Source of the DNA: Candidatus Porisulfidus sp. TsSOB
GTDB lineage: Bacteria; Pseudomonadota; Gammaproteobacteria; Poriferisulfidales; Poriferisulfidaceae
Reading direction: 5' to 3'
DNA: 64,000 bases
NCBI GenBank assembly: GCA_002631715.1
Contig: MRSX01000002.1
Coordinates: forward strand, 62,001-126,000
The notes under the pieces are model-generated. The model saw nothing but the letters and a program-made list of their open reading frames with translations. It was not told where the DNA came from and did no database searches. Shown here one piece after another: positions 59,272-64,000 of this stretch. Both the position numbers and the translations under genes were made by a program. Position 1 is the stretch's first letter, and each line of letters opens with the position of its first letter.

Positions 59272-62238
59272 ATGAATGACCCCCTCCCCAATACACTGAC
59301 GGCCTCTCTTGTTCTTGGCTTCACCCTGCTCGCCATACCCGGCGTCCAGGCAGAAGAGGAAGAAGAGCCGGAGAAAGTAGAAACTTTCACGGTCACCGGC
59401 ACGCAAAGCCAAATCTCGGAACCAGTCGAATCCACCCCGGTCATCCACATTGGGTCGGACGAGATCCTGTTCCAAGGTACGGCCCGGATCGAAGACATGC
59501 TGCGTTCATATCCGCAGGTCTACATTGCTCAAGGATCCGGAGTCTCGAACGGCGCCACCGGCACCGCGACCGTGTCGCTGCGTGCCATGGGCACCCTGCG
59601 CACCCTGGTGCTGATAAATGGCCGCCGCATGCCGGCCGGCTCGGCGCAGGCCGGCGGCGCCGCGCCGGATATCAACCAGATTCCTGGTCCCCTCATCGAA
59701 CAGATTGACATCTTTACCGGGGGCGCAGCCTCCAGTTACGGGCCCGATGCCATCGCAGGCGTGATCAACTTCCGGTTGATGGATGATTTCGAGGGACTAC
59801 GCGTCGACTACCAGTACAGCGAGTACCAACACCATAATGACAACGAGCGGTGGCAGGAACTCGTCACTGCGTCCGGCTATCCGGTAGCCAGAGGCTATAA
59901 CAGCAACGGGGATATTGTCCGGGGCTCCCTGATCGCCGGACTCAATTTCGCTGACGATCGCGGCAACATCACTGCTTATGCGACCTACCGCGACATCGAA
60001 CCGGTTCTGCAGAGTTCCCGAGACTACAGTTCCTGTTCGCTCGATGCCACCCTCACCCGATGCTTGGGATCGTACACCATGCCGGAAGGGTTTTTCAGCG
60101 ATTTCGGGCTGGCACCTTTATATGATGGAATCCCCGGGTTCGTCGGCGGAGACTCTTTCATCCACATGGTCAAGGGACACGAGTTCGTGTCATGGGACGG
60201 CAGAACCTACAACTACGGTCCGGCAAATTATTTCCAGCGCCCTGACGAGCGCTACACGTTCGGGGCATTCCTCCGCTACGACCTCAACGACCATACGGAA
60301 GCCTATGCCGAACTCATGTACAAGCGCGACCGCACAACCGCGCAGATCGCCCCTTCCGGTACTTTCTTCACCACTAACCGAATCCTGAGGTGCGATCACC
60401 CGTTCTTGTCGGATCAGCAACGCGACGCGATTCACTGCCGCGACAATGGCAACTTAATCCCCGACGGACATCAAGTGGTCTTCATCGGCCGTCGAAACGT
60501 GGAAGGCGGGCCGAGGCGGAACGAACTGACCCACGCCAGTTACCGCGGAGTTTTGGGAGTGCGCGGAGATCTTGACGACTTCTGGGATTACGACGCATAC
60601 GTTCAGTATGCGGAAGTGGAATTGCGGGACACTTACCAGAATGATTTGTCCGTCACCCGGATGCGGCGTGCGCTCGACGCGGTGATGCACAACGGCGAAG
60701 TTGTGTGCCGATCCGCCCTTCCCGATGCCGTCGTGAGAGATCCGGATTGCGTGCCTTGGAATATTTTCGAAGAAGGTGCCGTGACCCAAGAGATGATCGA
60801 TTACCTCGTCGTGCCCTTGCATGCCAAGGGAACAACCGATCAACTCGTGGTGTCTGCCAAGTTCTCTGGAGACCTCACCCCCTACGGCATCAAATCTCCG
60901 TTTGCTGCCAGTAGCGTCGATGTGGCACTTGGCGGTTCATTCCGCAAGGAAAGTCTGGACTTCAACCCGGACGAAAATTACCTCGCGGGTGAGGGTGCCG
61001 GCCAAGGTGGCGCGACACAGGCCACCAGCGGCAGTTTTCACGTGGCCGAATTCTTTGCCGAAGCCCACATCCCTTTAATCGAGGACAAGCAGTACATGGA
61101 AGAACTGGTTCTTGACGCGACGTACCGCTACTCGGACTATGACTACGGGGATTACATTGATACTTGGGCATTGGGCCTGAACTGGGTGATCAATCCGGAA
61201 ATCAGGTTCCGCGGCAGTCTCCAGCGTGCGGTCCGGTCACCCACCGTACAGGATTTATTCCTGCCACAGAGATTCGCGTTGTTCAACATGAGCAGAGACC
61301 CCTGCTCCAACGTCACCGGCGACACTAGTGCCTCAGGCTACACGTTCGAAGAATGCGCACGCACCGGCGTGACCAGCGCGCAGTGGGGAAATATCCAGGA
61401 TTCTCCAGCCGGCCAGTACAATGCGAAAATCGGAGGCAATCCGGACCTGAGTCCGGAACAAGGAAAGACCGTGACCGCCGGCATTGTCTATACCCCTGAA
61501 TTTGCCGATGGGTTGCGCCTGGCGATCGATTATTACAAGGTTGAAATTGAAGAAGGCATCAGCCGTTTAAGCCCAGGATTTATCCTCTTCCAGTGTCTTG
61601 AAAACAATGTCTTTTGCGACAAGGTCATTCGGGGAGCCTCCGGCGACTTGTGGCTCGGCTCCAACAGTCAAGGCAAAAAATGCACAGGTCAAGAAGTAGA
61701 CCCGTCCAGCTGCCTGAGTGGTCATGTGATTACGACACAAGACAACCTGGCCATCGAGAAGACCAATGGCGTGGATGTCGCTCTTGACTTTGCCCTGGAT
61801 TTCGGTGCGCAAGGCGAGTTGAGATTCAACAATATCCTGTCGCACATCAATGCCTTGACTTTCCAATCCGTGGAAGGCGCGCCCGTTGCCCGCTGCGCTG
61901 GAAACCGCTACTGCGGCCCGACGCCCGACTTGCAGAATCGCTTACGCGTCACCTGGGACACCCCTTGGGACGTCACTGCTAGCGTCATGTGGCGCCATAC
62001 CAGTGCAGTCGAGGACCAGAGACGGTTCAGTGTGGAAATCCCGAAAATGAATTATATTGATTTGGCTGGGGTCTGGCAGGTTACAGAAAATGCGAAAATC
62101 TATGCGGGCATCAACAACCTGACAGACCGTGAGCCTCCCATCGTTGGCACTTCCGGAGGCGACAACGGCAACACCTATCCCGGCCTGTACGATGCCTTGG
62201 GACGTTATTTGTTCATGGGGGTCGGCATGGAATTTTGA
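59272..62238 (+). CDS. TonB-dependent receptor
   Basis: 988 residues from ATG 59272; GTG 59248 is an alternative start. Signal peptide ends GVQA (about 27). A TonB-box-like ETFTVTGTQ precedes the plug domain (RIEDMLRSYPQVYIAQGSGV, LVLINGRRMPAGS, SSYGPDAIAGVINFRLMDDF). The beta-barrel closes with DALGRYLFMGVGMEF, ending in aromatic Phe. Several Cys pairs in the extracellular loops (SSCSLDATLTRCLG, RCDHPFLSDQQRDAIHC) may form disulfides. No clues to the ligand; no pump or sensor gene is adjacent. Confidence 0.93.
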   Translation: MNDPLPNTLTASLVLGFTLLAIPGVQAEEEEEPEKVETFTVTGTQSQISEPVESTPVIHIGSDEILFQGTARIEDMLRSYPQVYIAQGSGVSNGATGTATVSLRAMGTLRTLVLINGRRMPAGSAQAGGAAPDINQIPGPLIEQIDIFTGGAASSYGPDAIAGVINFRLMDDFEGLRVDYQYSEYQHHNDNERWQELVTASGYPVARGYNSNGDIVRGSLIAGLNFADDRGNITAYATYRDIEPVLQSSRDYSSCSLDATLTRCLGSYTMPEGFFSDFGLAPLYDGIPGFVGGDSFIHMVKGHEFVSWDGRTYNYGPANYFQRPDERYTFGAFLRYDLNDHTEAYAELMYKRDRTTAQIAPSGTFFTTNRILRCDHPFLSDQQRDAIHCRDNGNLIPDGHQVVFIGRRNVEGGPRRNELTHASYRGVLGVRGDLDDFWDYDAYVQYAEVELRDTYQNDLSVTRMRRALDAVMHNGEVVCRSALPDAVVRDPDCVPWNIFEEGAVTQEMIDYLVVPLHAKGTTDQLVVSAKFSGDLTPYGIKSPFAASSVDVALGGSFRKESLDFNPDENYLAGEGAGQGGATQATSGSFHVAEFFAEAHIPLIEDKQYMEELVLDATYRYSDYDYGDYIDTWALGLNWVINPEIRFRGSLQRAVRSPTVQDLFLPQRFALFNMSRDPCSNVTGDTSASGYTFEECARTGVTSAQWGNIQDSPAGQYNAKIGGNPDLSPEQGKTVTAGIVYTPEFADGLRLAIDYYKVEIEEGISRLSPGFILFQCLENNVFCDKVIRGASGDLWLGSNSQGKKCTGQEVDPSSCLSGHVITTQDNLAIEKTNGVDVALDFALDFGAQGELRFNNILSHINALTFQSVEGAPVARCAGNRYCGPTPDLQNRLRVTWDTPWDVTASVMWRHTSAVEDQRRFSVEIPKMNYIDLAGVWQVTENAKIYAGINNLTDREPPIVGTSGGDNGNTYPGLYDALGRYLFMGVGMEF

Positions 62239-62269
62239 AACGAAATACCCCAACCCTGCAACTGCCAGA

Positions 62270-63295
62270 TTAAGCTTTTTGCGCCAACTCGCCGAACTCC
62301 GGAACCGTCATCCGTTCCATGAGGTAGCACAAGCAATCCTGCTCCACGATCTTCTCTCGTGTGGTCAACATCGACAGGAAAAACGGTTGTCGAACTATTA
62401 ATTGACGATCCCGGTTCTCAAAATACATATCGAAGACATCTTTCCCCTCTTCATCCTGAACTTTCAGGCGCGGATCAACCCCATCTCCCCACGTCCCAAA
62501 AGCTGTCCCCTCGGGCAACTCCCGAAAATTTTGCTCCACCAGTTCCTCCGGCATGTAGAAATCAGCATCCTGATGCTGAAAACTGAATGACAGGCCTTCG
62601 GGAATCCGCACACGAGCCTGGGTGTGGAACAACTCCAGTTCGTCTGCGGCTGGCAGATGGTCCGGGATGGACTCTTCGAACAACCGCTGCTCCAGGTACG
62701 CCTTGGCGTGGACAATGCCTTCCGGGCTCTCCGGCAGACCGCATTCAATGGTGATGGATGGACACAATTTGCTGAACGCCATCGACTGCATCCCGAGCAG
62801 TGCCCGGAAATACACCGCGGTCCTGGAGAATCGTTGCGCAAGGTACAGCGAGCGACCGTCCAGCCAGTTGACGCAGGCGTAGTGTGGATTCGGGCCAGTC
62901 GTGTTGTGCACGTCGATGCTGGCGATCGGACTGCGGCGGCGCATCTCCTCCACCACCTGGCGTGCCATGCGGTGTTCCGGACTGTCGCCGCCGTCCCAGA
63001 CCCGGTTGTAGTCCTGCTGATCGTCAAGGCGACGCAGGCCGAGACGGGCTGCCTTAACGTTGCCAATCAGGACGGACAGCGAACGCGGCAGACGCGCTTC
63101 GGAGAAATCCCTGAGGATTCCGCGCACCGCCTCCCAGCCTGCAATCTCGTTGCCGTGCAGCAAAACCGATAGAAACAGCGGGTCGGGGCGCTCCCCAGGC
63201 AGATGCAGCAGGGTTGGCCCGCCAAGGGCCTCTTCCAGGCCTTCGGCCGGGCAGTCCGCCAGTCCCGGCGGCAGGTGGTCCAGGATTTTCAGCAT
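62270..63295 (-). CDS. Zinc-dependent deacylase, succinylglutamate desuccinylase/aspartoacylase family
   Basis: 341 residues from ATG 63295. Zinc ligands are visible as H47 and E50 in LLHGNEIAG and H130 in SIDVHNTTG, with the catalytic Glu in ITIECGLPES, as in M14-like deacylases. It lies 7 bases after a glutamate-cysteine ligase-like gene on the same strand, so the two probably handle a common glutamyl or amide compound. Substrate unknown. Confidence 0.85.
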   Translation of the reverse strand: MLKILDHLPPGLADCPAEGLEEALGGPTLLHLPGERPDPLFLSVLLHGNEIAGWEAVRGILRDFSEARLPRSLSVLIGNVKAARLGLRRLDDQQDYNRVWDGGDSPEHRMARQVVEEMRRRSPIASIDVHNTTGPNPHYACVNWLDGRSLYLAQRFSRTAVYFRALLGMQSMAFSKLCPSITIECGLPESPEGIVHAKAYLEQRLFEESIPDHLPAADELELFHTQARVRIPEGLSFSFQHQDADFYMPEELVEQNFRELPEGTAFGTWGDGVDPRLKVQDEEGKDVFDMYFENRDRQLIVRQPFFLSMLTTREKIVEQDCLCYLMERMTVPEFGELAQKA

Positions 63296-63302
63296 GGCTC
63301 GC

Positions 63303-64000
63303 TCACAGCGGCCACTCGTGAACCGGCACTCCACTCTGCTGGCGCGTCAGGTAGGCACCGACCAGAGCCTGCATGTTTCCATCGTGAGAATAGCGCCAAG
63401 CGCGCATCCAGCGCGCACCGGTCCGCCTCTTCTCCACGCGCGCTTCGATGATGTCGAGATAGCGATCCGATTCCGATTCGTTGAGGCCACTGGCTTTCAA
63501 TCCCCGGCGTGCCATCGGAAGCAAAGTCTCCAAGATCAGCTCTGAAATCGGGTACTCGGCACCGTCGCTCCAAACGATCTTGGTATCCAGGCCAGTGCAG
63601 GCGGCCCGGTAGAAGTTCTCCCGTGCCGTCGCGAACGGGATATCCAAGACGGCTTCTTCTCCCCCTTCCAGAGCCGCCATCATCGCACCTACCCAGAATG
63701 CGACGTTCGCGATCATGTCGATCCCGGTTGGTCCCGAAGGCATGACTCGGTGTTCGATGCGCAGGTGCGGCACACCGTCCTCGCTTCCGATCAGCGGGCG
63801 GTTCCAGCGCCAGATCGTGCCGTTGTGCAGCTTCAGGTGCATGAACTGCTCGTCCTTCGACTGGAAAGGCTGCGGCAGGATGACCGGAAAAACATTCAGG
63901 TTTTCCTCGAAGAACTCGAACAGTGACTCGCGTGCAGAGCCACTGCCGCAACCGACCCGCCCGATGCGTTGCTGAGCCTGACCGGCAAAAGTGGACAAAC
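63303..64000 (-). CDS. Glutamate-cysteine ligase-like protein, 5' end outside the window
   Basis: The C-terminal 232 residues are visible, and the frame is open to the window edge. HLKLHNGTIWRWNRPLI and PHLRIEHRVMPSGPTGIDMI are typical of the GCS2-like carboxylate-amine ligase group (glutamine synthetase-like fold). Members join glutamate to an amine or thiol using ATP. The true start lies beyond base 64000. Paired with the deacylase at 62270. Confidence 0.8.
   Translation of the reverse strand, partial: LSTFAGQAQQRIGRVGCGSGSARESLFEFFEENLNVFPVILPQPFQSKDEQFMHLKLHNGTIWRWNRPLIGSEDGVPHLRIEHRVMPSGPTGIDMIANVAFWVGAMMAALEGGEEAVLDIPFATARENFYRAACTGLDTKIVWSDGAEYPISELILETLLPMARRGLKASGLNESESDRYLDIIEARVEKRRTGARWMRAWRYSHDGNMQALVGAYLTRQQSGVPVHEWPL

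Overview
The window reads as chromosome of a moderately GC-rich gammaproteobacterium. The evidence is gammaproteobacterial gene orders (rpsF-rpsR-DUF2232-rplI-dnaB-alr, rplM-rpsI, rpmB-rpmG, a pcm-like gene followed by rhodanese, tolC and waaA), Gram-negative envelope genes (Kdo transferase, Kdo kinase, heptosyltransferase-like GT9 enzymes, TolC, a TorF-family porin, a TonB-dependent receptor, lipoproteins) and two RpoH-type heat-shock promoters. I cannot name the genus. Coding density is high and most genes are housekeeping. The window opens inside one gene (1-870) and closes inside another (63303-64000).

Layout. 1-9150: a secreted-looking fragment, a di-haem peroxidase, glnA, a YicC-type RNase, an asparaginase-like protein, hsp20 with a heat-shock promoter, argB, three tRNA genes (Pro-CGG, Gln-CTG, Ser-CGA) and a TbpB-like lipoprotein. 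9218-15235: porin, rplM-rpsI, purC and divergent purE-purK, and an AcuI-type reductase. 15259-20274: uvrB and a divergent, tightly overlapping run of aminotransferase, TauD-type dioxygenase, a small protein and an orphan Cas6/Cmx6-like protein. 20289-25325: the rpsF-rpsR-rplI-dnaB-alr block. 25509-29014: two tandem glnK-amtB cassettes, the second with a frameshifted amtB. 29042-37452: small unknowns, a HAD hydrolase overlapping a chorismatase-like gene, a hydantoinase/oxoprolinase subunit, a fatty acid desaturase, rpmB-rpmG and thiC.

37486-40351 is the clearest accessory element: an AT-richer IS1595-family mobile element of 2,866 bp. It has 26-bp terminal inverted repeats (24/26 identical) and a perfect 8-bp target duplication (CAGTGCCG). 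Besides its transposase it carries four small passenger genes, a possible fifth, and a candidate structured RNA. It sits between thiC and the pcm-like gene.

40413-50347 is an envelope region: pcm-like, rhodanese, tolC, waaA, then on the minus strand a TRAP-type binding protein, Kdo kinase, DUF6165 and a GT9 enzyme, with manC and a second GT9 gene on the plus strand. 50368-64000 holds a haem protein, htpG with a heat-shock promoter, a ribbon-helix-helix antitoxin whose MazF-like partner survives only as a 26-codon stub, nadA, priA lacking two of its usual cysteine pairs, an AT-rich gap with DnaA-box-like sites, an HNH protein, hemH, fxsA, a TonB-dependent receptor, and a metallo-deacylase paired with a glutamate-cysteine ligase-like gene.

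How the genes work together: glnA, the two PII genes and the amtB genes form a nitrogen assimilation set. waaA, kdkA, manC and the GT9 pair build lipopolysaccharide core or surface sugar. purC, purE and purK serve purine synthesis. hsp20 and htpG appear to share RpoH control. All functional calls come from reading motifs and remembered family features; no database search was run.
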